Positions 8,754 to 16,101 of a DNA stretch of 39,226 nucleotides are shown here, in pieces. The stretch comes from Acidimicrobiaceae bacterium (GTDB lineage: Bacteria > Actinomycetota > Acidimicrobiia > Acidimicrobiales > Aldehydirespiratoraceae). The translations under genes were made by a program, and so were the position numbers. The notes beneath the pieces are model-generated. The model saw nothing but the letters and a program-made list of their open reading frames with translations, was not told where the DNA came from and did not search any database. Every line of letters begins with the position of its first letter. Within the stretch, counting starts at the first letter, position 1. Where the stretch lies: assembly GCA_018699415.1 (NCBI GenBank), contig JABIQM010000090.1, forward strand, positions 1 to 39,226, read 5' to 3'.

Positions 8754-9289
8754 GCCCGCCCAGCCGAGAACGAGACTCGGAACGTGCAATCAGTGGGCGA
8801 AGTGATGTCTAGGGTCTCCACGGTGACTGTTTCGCCGAAGAGATCTCCGCAGCCGAGGATCAGTCCCCCGGCCAGTGCCATGAGGCCCCGAGCCGATTGG
8901 TATCGAACCGTGAGTCCGGCATCGGTGTCGACAAAGTCGAATAGGGGGGGAACGGAGTCGGGGTAGAGCACCGTTACTTCAGGATGAATGATGTCGTTGA
9001 CCGAAAGGAGGAACTGCCTGGCGTCGTCGAATTGACCTGTGACGGTTGGGATGCGTCGGGCCAGCAGGGGGAGCATGTATCGGCCGATGATCCTCCACGT
9101 TTCCTCGATTTCCACCTCGAGCAGCACAGAAGCTGCCGCGATGATCGCTGCAATCTCCGAGTCGTCGTAGTTGCCCAGCGAGGTGTAGGCGCCTTCGAGT
9201 TCGGCCGACGCGAGAATCGAGTCCCAATCATCTGCGCCATAGAGGTCAGTGACAACTTCCTCGGCGACGTTAAAGATGATGCCCTTCAC
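8750..9289 (-). CDS. H-NOX heme nitric oxide sensor
   Basis: Stand-alone heme-NO/oxygen-binding (HNOB) protein of 179 residues, the normal length, starting with GTG (MKGIIFNV). The proximal heme ligand is His102 in IIHPEV, and the heme-propionate YxSxR motif is Y130-S132-R134. The position matching the O2-stabilising Tyr140 of the Thermoanaerobacter H-NOX is Leu139, so the distal pocket lacks that hydrogen-bond donor. By family knowledge this favours NO over O2 binding. The gene is translationally coupled (ATGA) to a GGDEF-EAL protein, so it most likely reports NO to c-di-GMP metabolism. It lies 212 bases beyond the AlaX gene on the same strand and probably has its own promoter there. Confidence 0.93.
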   Translation of the reverse strand: MKGIIFNVAEEVVTDLYGADDWDSILASAELEGAYTSLGNYDDSEIAAIIAAASVLLEVEIEETWRIIGRYMLPLLARRIPTVTGQFDDARQFLLSVNDIIHPEVTVLYPDSVPPLFDFVDTDAGLTVRYQSARGLMALAGGLILGCGDLFGETVTVETLDITSPTDCTFRVSFSAGRA

Positions 9290-9501
9290 GGACAGGCCCC
9301 CAGGGGTGAAGTCATTTCGTCAACACAGTGTTTCCACGGATCCATCGGCATCCATCTGGCTTGTATAAGGACCCAAGACGGAAGTTATTGAAGCGTAAAC
9401 AGATACGTACTCGTCTACATGCGGCGCCAACTATCCGAGAGATGGACCTGTTCAGTTCTCTGGTGCCGTGACCATGGCGGTGGGATCGGACCCTGCCTCC
9501 G

Positions 9502-10218
9502 CTAGTCGTGAAGCTGGATGCGAAGTCGCTTGTTGCCTTTCCCCTTGGACTCGGTCTTGATGACCTCGAAGCGGCCGACCTCGCCGGTACGAGCAACATG
9601 GGTGCCGCCATCAGCTTGCTTGTCGAGACCCACGATGTCGACGATTCGGATCTCGGCGACCGAGTCTGGAATCAGATTGACCTTGGTGCGGATGAGGGCG
9701 TCGTCGGCGAGTGCTTCGGAGCGGGGGAGGAAGGAGACCTCGATTGGTCGGTCGGCAGCGATCTCGGCGTTGACGAGATCCGTCACACGTGCGGCGAAGC
9801 CTTCAGGGAGCGGATCGAACTCGAAATCCATACGAGCCGACAACGGTTCCATGTTGCCGCCGGTAACTGGGGTTCCCCACTCATTCCAGATCACACCACA
9901 CAAGATGTGCAGCACTGTGTGGGTGCGCATGAGTTTGTGACGGCGATCCCAGTCGACGGTGCCGGTGACCGCGGTGCCGACTGGGGGTGGGGTGTCATCG
10001 AGTGTGTGGAGCACTACTGGCCCCTTGCCGGATACGGCTGTGACGCTAGCGTTCCCGCCGTTCCAGGTGAATATGCCGGTGTCGTGGGGCTGGCCACCAC
10101 CGGTGGGATAGAAGCAGGTTGCATCGAGGCCAACGGCATCATCGTTGACCTCGATGACGGTGGCGGTGAAGGCTCGCTGCTCGGCGTTGCGAAGATAGAT
10201 GCGGTCGGTCTCATTCAT
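9502..10218 (-). CDS. AlaX-type alanyl-tRNA editing protein
   Basis: Trans-editing deacylase of 238 residues that removes mischarged amino acid (Ser or Gly) from tRNA-Ala; cytosolic. The fold shows an AlaRS second-additional-domain-like N-terminus (FYPTGGGQPHDTG at about 36-48) and the HxxxH metal motif H100-H104. The second motif, usually CxxxH, is DGGTH here: Asp203 replaces the cysteine and His207 is kept. Asp can ligate zinc, so activity is plausible. There is no catalytic aminoacylation domain, so it is not a truncated AlaRS. A C-terminal basic tail (ESKGKGNKRLRI) resembles that of AlaX-M proteins. It is the first gene in a leftward series with the H-NOX pair, but the 212-base gap argues against one operon. 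Confidence 0.88.
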   Translation of the reverse strand: MNETDRIYLRNAEQRAFTATVIEVNDDAVGLDATCFYPTGGGQPHDTGIFTWNGGNASVTAVSGKGPVVLHTLDDTPPPVGTAVTGTVDWDRRHKLMRTHTVLHILCGVIWNEWGTPVTGGNMEPLSARMDFEFDPLPEGFAARVTDLVNAEIAADRPIEVSFLPRSEALADDALIRTKVNLIPDSVAEIRIVDIVGLDKQADGGTHVARTGEVGRFEVIKTESKGKGNKRLRIQLHD

Positions 10219-10280
10219 GACTGACCACGCTAGATGAGGGCGGTCCGGTCTAACCGATTCCGAATGTCACGATTGGTCCC

Positions 10281-10698
10281 ATGGGTGATGAACCGAAATC
10301 CTTCCATATCGGCCTCGTTGCGACCTGGTGGGCACTGTTCAACGATTCGTTCAGATCTCACGAACTTGACATGCCTCGCCGGTACCGCACCATCTTCGTG
10401 GTTGGCACGTTCGGGCTCGGAAGCACTCGCGAGTAGGTCCAAGAGACGCTGGTATGGCTGCGAGAGTATTTCGAACCGGGGGCACCCTGCTGGTGGACAT
10501 TGGGTTGTCATATGCCGTGGAGGAGTTCCGGGTGCTTTGGCCACCTGGTCGGCGCGAACACCTTCCCGAAGCCACTCACCCACCGTCGGCTCGGCCCCGA
10601 CGGCGCGACGGGAAGTGCGAGGCCCATCGCCTCAACAGGGGTGTCTACGTTCGCAACGAGATGCTGCGAGCGGCAGGCTTCGCAGCACGTCGCTGAGC
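10281..10698 (+). pseudogene. Decayed SAM-dependent methyltransferase
   Basis: Remains of a class I methyltransferase gene. From ATG at 10281 one frame reads HIGLVATWWALFNDSF, matching the N-terminus of this group. It runs directly into ELDMPRRYRTIFVVGTFGLG, which in intact members lies well past the SAM-binding glycine motif, so a central deletion has removed motif I. A TAG stop at 10434 follows, the same frame continues as VQETLVWLREYFEPG, and the match then shifts to another frame as GGTLLVDIGLSYAVEEFRVLW and on toward LPE. At least one deletion, one stop and one frameshift are therefore present. The recognition rests on remembered family motifs rather than a search. The 10219-10712 gap holds nothing else I can support. 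Confidence 0.6.
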
Positions 10699-10712
10699 CC
10701 CGTACTGGGCGG

Positions 10713-11243
10713 CTACTCGTCGCCGGTGCTCTCGTCGTCAGAGTCATAGTTTATGTCGACCCGCACGTTGTTCTTTTCGTCGATCGTGATCGGATACGAC
10801 AGGATCGAGTCGCCGGTTGACAAGTTTCCTTCGGCGTCCATCGTGACCTCGGCGCACTCGGTGTCGTCTGCCCCGGCGATCAGGTCGAACCGTCCAGAAT
10901 CAGGATCCCACTGAAAGAAGCAATCACGGGGCTGGCCGAGCGGCCGCGCCGCAAACGCGAGCCAACCAGTTTCGGGGTTGGCGCCAAGATGCTGCAGGAT
11001 GATGTCGCGGCTGCGGCCCGCCACATCGGAGTAGAGGATCGGTCCCCGGTCGTTGATCTCTTCGGAGATACGCCAGATCTGCCCAGCATCAAAATCGGTG
11101 TCGCCGAGCTGGACTTCGACGTCGCCGCCGGATCCAGCGAGCCAGATCACACCGAGGCCGAGGACAAGAGCGATCATGATGCCGGTGAAACCGACGAGCA
11201 CGGCACTTCTGGCATTCATTTGTAAGCCGCGAGCAACTGGCAT
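10713..11243 (-). CDS. Membrane-anchored hypothetical protein
   Basis: Protein of 176 residues of unknown function. The start at 11243 has AGGAAG five bases upstream. After a short N-terminal stretch (1-10) there is one hydrophobic helix at about 11-36 (VLVGFTGIMIALVLGLGVIWLAG), then a roughly 140-residue acidic, mostly beta-looking extracytoplasmic part with two cysteines (CFFQ and ECAE) that could form a disulfide. It ends in an Asp/Glu-rich tail. No lipobox is present. It diverges from sucC, sharing the short region in front of it, and I recognise no enzymatic motif. It appears to be a single-pass cell-surface or secretory-pathway protein. Confidence 0.7.
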   Translation of the reverse strand: MPVARGLQMNARSAVLVGFTGIMIALVLGLGVIWLAGSGGDVEVQLGDTDFDAGQIWRISEEINDRGPILYSDVAGRSRDIILQHLGANPETGWLAFAARPLGQPRDCFFQWDPDSGRFDLIAGADDTECAEVTMDAEGNLSTGDSILSYPITIDEKNNVRVDINYDSDDESTGDE

Positions 11244-11287
11244 GTGATCTTCCTAGGCCGGATAGGTGGACGGGAAAGTCTGGTGTC

Positions 11288-11293
11288 TAGTAT
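11288..11293 (+). promoter_or_regulatory. -10-like hexamer of sucCD
   Basis: TAGTAT, with GTGGAC at 11266-11271 sixteen bases upstream as a weak -35. A start a few bases downstream would give a leader of about 27 nt that contains the GGGAGG ribosome binding site of sucC. Confidence 0.4.
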
Positions 11294-11325
11294 TCCGTGG
11301 TCAACAATCCGGGAGGCATAAACCG

Positions 11326-12465
11326 GTGGATCTCTTTGAACATCAGGGCAAAGAATTCTTTGCCCGATACGGGATGCCGGTCAGCCCCGGCGAAGCTGTG
11401 TTTACCGTCGACGAGGCAGTCGCCGCGGCGGAGCGCCTTGGCACACCCGTCATGGTGAAGGCTCAGGTCCACACTGGGGGTAGAGGCAAGGCCGGTGGCG
11501 TGAAGTTCGCGGCCGATATCGATGCCGTCCGCGAACATGCGGGCAACATCATCGGGCTCGACATCAATGACCACATCGTGAAGCGTCTTTGGATCGAGAA
11601 GGCCTCTGACATCGCCGAGGAGTACTACGCGAGTTTCACCCTCGACCGCTCCGCCAAGAAGCACCTTGGCCTGCTCTCCAAGGAGGGTGGAGTTGAGATC
11701 GAGACCGTTGCTGACGAGAACCCCGACGCCATTGCCAAGATCTGGATTGATCCCGTCGACGGGTTCTCAGAGGCCGACTGCCGCGAATGGGTAGCTGCCG
11801 CCAAGCTGCCCGCTGCCGCGGTCGAGGGCTCGGTCGACATCCTGCAGAAGCTGTACACCGCCTACACCGAAGGCGACGCCGACCTGGTCGAGATTAACCC
11901 ACTGATCCTCACGCCTGAGGGCCAGGTGCATGTGCTCGACGCCAAGGTCACCCTCGACGGCAATAGCGAATTCCGTCACGAGGATTACGGCCAATACGAC
12001 GAGACCCAGCCTCGCGATGAGCGCGAGGAAGCCGCGCATGCGAAGGGGTTGCAGTACGTCGGTCTCGAGGGGTCCGTTGGGGTGATAGCCAACGGTGCCG
12101 GCCTCGCCATGAGTACCGTCGACGTAGTCAACCAGGTCGGCGGTTCGCCGGCCAACTTCCTCGACATCGGTGGCGGAGCCAACGCCGACGTGATGGCGGG
12201 CGCACTCGAGGTCATCAACAACGACCCGGCCGTGAAGTCGATCTTCATCAATATCTTTGGTGGCATCACCCGCGGCGAGGAAGTGGCCAACGGCATCCTC
12301 GAAGCGATGCAGCGAGTCGATATCGATTCGCCGATCGTGATCCGCCTTGATGGCACCAACGCCGACGAGGGTCGGGCGATTCTTGCCCCCAACCTCAACG
12401 ACAAGCTGATGATGGCAGGAACCATGCTGGACGCGGCCCGCAAAGCCGTCGAGCTGGCGAGCTGA
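11326..12465 (+). CDS. sucC: Succinate--CoA ligase, beta subunit
   Basis: TCA-cycle enzyme subunit (379 residues) that, with SucD, interconverts succinyl-CoA and succinate with nucleotide triphosphate formation. The GTG start at 11326 (VDLFEHQGKEFFARYGMPV) is chosen because GGGAGG lies nine bases upstream and this is the family N-terminus. An ATP-grasp domain covers about 1-225, with the nucleotide-binding segment VKAQVHTGGRGKAGGVK and metal-binding VEINPLILTPEG. A CoA-ligase domain follows, with GLAMSTVDVV and the NIFGGITRGEEVANG loop. The length is typical for an actinobacterial SucC. sucD starts 11 bases after the stop, so the two form an operon. Confidence 0.96.
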   Translation: MDLFEHQGKEFFARYGMPVSPGEAVFTVDEAVAAAERLGTPVMVKAQVHTGGRGKAGGVKFAADIDAVREHAGNIIGLDINDHIVKRLWIEKASDIAEEYYASFTLDRSAKKHLGLLSKEGGVEIETVADENPDAIAKIWIDPVDGFSEADCREWVAAAKLPAAAVEGSVDILQKLYTAYTEGDADLVEINPLILTPEGQVHVLDAKVTLDGNSEFRHEDYGQYDETQPRDEREEAAHAKGLQYVGLEGSVGVIANGAGLAMSTVDVVNQVGGSPANFLDIGGGANADVMAGALEVINNDPAVKSIFINIFGGITRGEEVANGILEAMQRVDIDSPIVIRLDGTNADEGRAILAPNLNDKLMMAGTMLDAARKAVELAS

Positions 12466-12476
12466 GAGGCGAACAA

Positions 12477-13361
12477 ATGAGCATTTTCGTAGACGAAAAC
12501 ACCAAGGTCATATATCAGGGCCTCACCGGCTCGCAGGGCAGCTACTACGGCCGCCTCAATGCCGAGTACGGCACGCAGGTTGTGGCTGGTACCCATCCGC
12601 AGAAGGCTGGCACAGACGTCGATGGCGTACCCGTCTACGCCAACGTTGCCGAAGCCGTCGCTGCCACTGGCGCCACGGCGAGCTGCATCTTTATTCCCGC
12701 ACCCGGTGTGCGTGGCGCCGTCATGGAAGCCGCTGAAGGTGGCGTCGAGTTCATCGTTGCCATCACCGAGGGCGTGCCCGCTCACGACGAGGCGTACTTT
12801 TACAATGACCTCAAGCGCAACTACCCCAACGTGCGTCTCCTCGGCCCGAATTGCCCCGGCATCATCAGCCCCGGCAAGTGCAACATCGGTATCACCGCCG
12901 GGCATATCGCCAAGGCCGGTGGCCCGGTCGGCATCGTCAGCCGCTCTGGCACGCTGACCTATCAGGCGTTGTATGAACTGAAGCAGAAGAACATTGGGGT
13001 CACCACATGCGTCGGTATCGGTGGCGACCCGGTCCCGGGTACATCGTTCATCGACTGTCTCGAAGCATTCGAGGCTGACCCCGCCACCAAGGCGGTCATG
13101 ATGATCGGTGAAATCGGTGGATCGGCTGAGGAAGAAGCCGCCGAGTACATCAAGACCCACATGACGAAGCCGGTGTCGAGCTATATCGCTGGCGTGACTG
13201 CTCCTCCCGGCAAGAAGATGGGCCACGCTGGCGCCATCGTCTCGGGCGGAAAGGGTACGGCAGCCGCCAAAATGGATGCCCTCGCGGATGCCGGCGTTCG
13301 GGTTGGACACAACCCGACCGAAGCCGGCGAACTTATGGCTGAAATCGTCGCCGGTCTTTAG
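12477..13361 (+). CDS. sucD: Succinate--CoA ligase, alpha subunit
   Basis: Catalytic alpha subunit, 294 residues. The N-terminal CoA-binding Rossmann domain contains [19 protein letters not shown] and [19 protein letters not shown]. The C-terminal ligase domain contains the phospho-histidine loop ([14 protein letters not shown]), whose His is the phosphorylated residue in the family. The sequence is complete, with normal length and ends. It is preceded by GAGAGG a few bases upstream of the ATG and lies 11 bases after sucC, giving a sucCD operon. A 106-base gap separates it from the amidase gene. Confidence 0.96.
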   Translation: MSIFVDENTKVIYQGLTGSQGSYYGRLNAEYGTQVVAGTHPQKAGTDVDGVPVYANVAEAVAATGATASCIFIPAPGVRGAVMEAAEGGVEFIVAITEGVPAHDEAYFYNDLKRNYPNVRLLGPNCPGIISPGKCNIGITAGHIAKAGGPVGIVSRSGTLTYQALYELKQKNIGVTTCVGIGGDPVPGTSFIDCLEAFEADPATKAVMMIGEIGGSAEEEAAEYIKTHMTKPVSSYIAGVTAPPGKKMGHAGAIVSGGKGTAAAKMDALADAGVRVGHNPTEAGELMAEIVAGL

Positions 13362-13467
13362 ACGGTCTGCTCCGATCGGCGGCTATTCACGCAGGGTTCG
13401 GGTACTCGCCAACAATTTTGAGCTGGGGGTGCCACCATAGGGAGGGGTTGGGTGCGAACCTGACGGA

Positions 13468-14577
13468 GTGTGTATTCCTCGCTCGGCCCGGTGGGTCGTG
13501 ATCGCAATATTTTCTGCCCTTCTCGCCGCTGCTTGTGGCACGGGGTCCATTTCCCTTTCTGATGATAAATCGGCGGTCGACGCGACCTTGTTGACGACAG
13601 GGTCGACGACCACGTCACTCGTGTCGCCAACGACCACATCTGCAGTCACCTCAACGACAACGAGTTCAACGACAACGAGTTCAACGACGACCACAGTTCC
13701 TGCACCGGTTCTCGTGGACCTGGTGCGAGATGAAAGTGGAGTGCCCCTCAACGGTCAGACTGCCGGCGTTCTCATCACCAACACAGGTTGGATCGTCCCG
13801 ATCATTGCCACGACCGCAGATGGATGGCAGGTTTGGACGCCGTGCGGGCGGACCGCGGATCTCACCGAAGGGCGAGTGGTTGAGTCTGCCGATTTTGTCA
13901 TCGATGCTGGTCATGGCGGATCGAGGGAGTCGGGGGCCGTTGGGCCCGGAGGGCTCCGTGAAGCGGATCTGAATCTTCAGGTGGCGTTGAAGATCCGTGA
14001 CGCGCTGGTTGGCGCGGGCTACTCCGTCATCATGACTCGTGAGACTGACGTCCGAGTGCCGATTGTGACGCGCGGCGAGATTGCACAAGCCCTCGATCCG
14101 GTGGCGAACATTTCGATTCACTTCAATGCGGGTACTGACGCCGGTAGCGCTGACCCCGGTACAGAGATGTATCACCAAATCGAGTCGAGCGAGTCGAAAC
14201 GGCTTGCCGGTTTGATGTACGAAGAGGTCTTCGCCACGCTCGACGGCTACGACATAAATTGGGTCAGTCTCAGCGATGCTGGCGCGATGAGCCGCCCAAA
14301 CCGCTCAGGAGGCGACTACTACGGTGTGCTTCGTCGTCCGGGCCCGGTCACCAGCGTCCTGGTCGAATTCGGCTATATCAGCAATCGAGCCGAGGAAGAG
14401 CTCTACGCCGATCCTGTAGTCCAGCAGCAGCTCGCGGCAGCGACGCTTCGTGCGGTAGATCGTTTGGTGCACACGACCGACCCTGGCAGCGGATTTACTG
14501 CGGACCCAATGTTTCGTGGTTATGGGCCTTCCGGGGCGGGCCGGACCGACGACTGTGTCGATCCGAAGCTGCAGTGA
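13468..14577 (+). CDS. N-acetylmuramoyl-L-alanine amidase lipoprotein (Amidase_3)
   Basis: Zinc-dependent peptidoglycan amidase of 369 residues that cleaves the bond between MurNAc and the stem peptide. It starts with GTG. A signal peptide ends in a lipobox-like AAAC with Cys23, predicting a lipid anchor outside the membrane. Residues about 35-80 are a Ser/Thr-rich linker partly built from a 15-nt tandem DNA repeat. A small domain follows (about 80-140), then Amidase_3 with all expected zinc and catalytic residues: His149 (DAGHGG), Glu165 (GLREADLN), His218 (SIHFNA) and Glu300 (VLVEFGYISN). The C-terminal tail ends in a GSGF...DDCVDP motif shared with the next gene. The stop overlaps the next start (GTGA), so the pair is coupled. 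Confidence 0.9.
   Translation: MCIPRSARWVVIAIFSALLAAACGTGSISLSDDKSAVDATLLTTGSTTTSLVSPTTTSAVTSTTTSSTTTSSTTTTVPAPVLVDLVRDESGVPLNGQTAGVLITNTGWIVPIIATTADGWQVWTPCGRTADLTEGRVVESADFVIDAGHGGSRESGAVGPGGLREADLNLQVALKIRDALVGAGYSVIMTRETDVRVPIVTRGEIAQALDPVANISIHFNAGTDAGSADPGTEMYHQIESSESKRLAGLMYEEVFATLDGYDINWVSLSDAGAMSRPNRSGGDYYGVLRRPGPVTSVLVEFGYISNRAEEELYADPVVQQQLAAATLRAVDRLVHTTDPGSGFTADPMFRGYGPSGAGRTDDCVDPKLQ
13651..13695 (+). repeat. 15-nt tandem repeat coding Ser/Thr linker
   Basis: TCAACGACAACGAGT occurs at 13651-13665 and 13666-13680, with a diverged third unit at 13681-13695. Each unit encodes Ser-Thr-Thr-Thr-Ser/Thr in the linker of the amidase lipoprotein. Linker length may vary between strains. 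Confidence 0.85.
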
Positions 14578-15557
14578 GCATCCCGAACCGAAGCGCCCTT
14601 TTTCTGGCGAGTGTCCTGACCTTGATGGCGTGTGGCACCAGCGGGGTCACGCTCGAGGGCAAGGGTGCTGAAGAAGCCGCCTCGGCAGAGAACTCATCAG
14701 CAGCGATGGCTGACATGATGGATTCAGCCACGAGTACATCGGTCACCATCCCATTCGCGGATCGTCTTCCATCACCAGGGATTGGGCGCGGCGTACTTGA
14801 ACTCGATGGGTATGCGGTGCCGATTCTGCAGCGTGGTGTCGATGGATGGGTGGTGCTCAGCCCCTGCGGGAACGAGGTGGAAGTCGCCAATGGCCTAGAA
14901 CGGCCTGCTGCCCATGTTGTGCTCGATCCGGAATCAGCGACCGCACCAATCGCTCGTTTGATCGAGCGTCGACTGGCCGAGTCAGGTGTGACGACCGTGC
15001 TCAGCCGCTGGGCGGACATCTCGATTGATGCGGTGACCAGAGCGCGCCTCGCCGAAACAAGTGGCGCCCACGTGTTCGTCTCGTTGCGTCTTGTTGCTGG
15101 TGATGTCGCTTTGGCTGGACCGGCTGGGGTTGAAGTGGTTCACCGAGCCAACCACGAAGAGAGCCGCCGGCTAGGCGGGCTGATCTATGCGGGCGTCACT
15201 GCAGCGATGGACGGCCTTGAGTCCTCCTGGCCCGTGCTTGACGAGCCAGGAGTTCGGCCACTGCTCAACCAGCGCGGAACCGACTTCTTCGTGGTCCTGC
15301 GTGAGAGCGGGGATGCTGCAGCCGTTGTTGTGGATATCCCTGGTCTCGTTTCCTCCGAGACGATTTGGTGGCTGTCGACGTCTGATGGCCAGGCTGAAAT
15401 TGCGGGGGCAGTGACTACAGCGATTGAACAGTTCTTTGGTTCCGAAGCATCTGGAAGCGGCTATATCGACCCAGTTGAACTGGTGCGAGACGCGCCGCTG
15501 GGCGGCTCAGGTGACGAGTGCAATGACCCGCTCCTACCGCCGCCCAGCGACCAATAA
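14574..15557 (+). CDS. Amidase_3-like lipoprotein without zinc ligands (probable pseudoenzyme)
   Basis: Paralogue of the preceding amidase, 327 residues. The GTG at 14574 overlaps the preceding stop; the frame is open upstream, but only from 14574 does it give a signal peptide with lipobox LMAC (Cys20). The same layout follows: small N-terminal domain (VLELDGYAVPILQRGVDGWV), amidase-like fold, and C-terminal tail GSGY...GDECNDP. The catalytic positions are changed: the DAGHGG segment reads LDPESA, the first-Glu segment is missing, SIHFNA reads VSLRLVA, and VLVEFGYIS reads VVVDIPGLVS. It therefore should not bind zinc or cleave. The frame is intact with no decay, so a role in controlling the partner or binding cell wall is possible, but this is an inference. 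Confidence 0.82.
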   Translation: MSIPNRSALFLASVLTLMACGTSGVTLEGKGAEEAASAENSSAAMADMMDSATSTSVTIPFADRLPSPGIGRGVLELDGYAVPILQRGVDGWVVLSPCGNEVEVANGLERPAAHVVLDPESATAPIARLIERRLAESGVTTVLSRWADISIDAVTRARLAETSGAHVFVSLRLVAGDVALAGPAGVEVVHRANHEESRRLGGLIYAGVTAAMDGLESSWPVLDEPGVRPLLNQRGTDFFVVLRESGDAAAVVVDIPGLVSSETIWWLSTSDGQAEIAGAVTTAIEQFFGSEASGSGYIDPVELVRDAPLGGSGDECNDPLLPPPSDQ

Positions 15558-15576
15558 CCCGATTTCAGAATTGGGT
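15557..15576. terminator. Possible bidirectional terminator
   Basis: ACCCGAT (15557-15563) pairs with ATTGGGT (15570-15576) through six Watson-Crick pairs and one G-T pair, with a six-base loop. It sits at the stop codon of the pseudo-amidase gene, in the 24-base gap before the end of the convergent membrane-protein gene. No strong T-tract. Confidence 0.35.
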
Positions 15577-15581
15577 CGTGA

Positions 15582-16016
15582 TCAGAACTCGGTCGGAGGG
15601 GTCTCGCCATCACCGTCAGCGGGCTTCATAGCCATGAAGGAACCGGCGACCATCACGCCCGATGCGAGAAGGCCGAGGATGAGGCCGATGCCGACATCAC
15701 CGCGGAACAGCAGGCCGACGGTGACGAGTAGCGCAAAGCTGCTGAGGATCAAGTGCACCTGGTCATGGTTGAAGCCGAGCATCCGGTCCGGCATGGAGAC
15801 GTTCCCGAAGTTGCTTGCCGCGACACCACCGCCGACTACGACACCGATCGCAGCACAGAAGATTCCAAGAAATCCGAAGGCATTGACCTCCCATGCATTC
15901 GCTCCATACGAGAAACCTCCTTCACCTATGCTGAACCAGTCCAAGAATGTGGAGATGAAGAGCACCGCTCCGCCCGCTATCAGCATGATCGTGCTTGGTT
16001 CTAGGTCGTTGTCCAT
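15582..16016 (-). CDS. Small four-helix membrane protein, unknown function
   Basis: Integral membrane protein of 144 residues. The ATG at 16016 is chosen because GGGAGA lies eight bases upstream; longer forms add only a basic, unlikely N-terminus. Four hydrophobic segments are visible at about 9-24 (STIMLIAGGAVLFIST), 45-68 (FGFLGIFCAAIGVVVGGGV), 86-105 (LILSSFALLVTVGLLF) and 108-128 (VGIGLILGLLASGVMVAGSFMAM). The loop after helix 1 carries DWFSIGEGGFSYGANAWE, a pattern seen in small actinobacterial proteins of unknown role. The acidic C-terminus is probably cytoplasmic. It diverges from purH. Confidence 0.75.
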   Translation of the reverse strand: MDNDLEPSTIMLIAGGAVLFISTFLDWFSIGEGGFSYGANAWEVNAFGFLGIFCAAIGVVVGGGVAASNFGNVSMPDRMLGFNHDQVHLILSSFALLVTVGLLFRGDVGIGLILGLLASGVMVAGSFMAMKPADGDGETPPTEF

Positions 16017-16089
16017 CGTGGTTCTCCCGTATATTTTCGTCCGCTGCAACCGTAGTGCAACCACGTACCCCGCCGCCTAGAGGCGCTGC

Positions 16090-16095
16090 TAGGTT
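16090..16095 (+). promoter_or_regulatory. -10-like hexamer for purH, possible leaderless start
   Basis: TAGGTT with six bases before the GTG start of purH and no ribosome binding site between. The same spacing is seen at the ABC exporter gene at 19905. Confidence 0.35.
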
Positions 16096-16101
16096 CGCAG
16101 C

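Noticed and set aside
9508-10224. A 238-codon rightward frame exactly opposite alaX
   Set aside because: It mirrors the AlaX codons; the leftward frame has the HxxxH motif and family N-terminus, so the rightward frame is a codon-bias artefact.
11985-13310. A 441-codon leftward frame across sucC and sucD
   Set aside because: It spans two well-conserved genes on the other strand and has no recognisable domain; long antisense frames are common at this GC content.
14259-14573. Upstream extension of the pseudo-amidase frame
   Set aside because: It lies inside the active amidase gene and would bury the signal peptide and lipobox; GTG 14574 is the sensible start.
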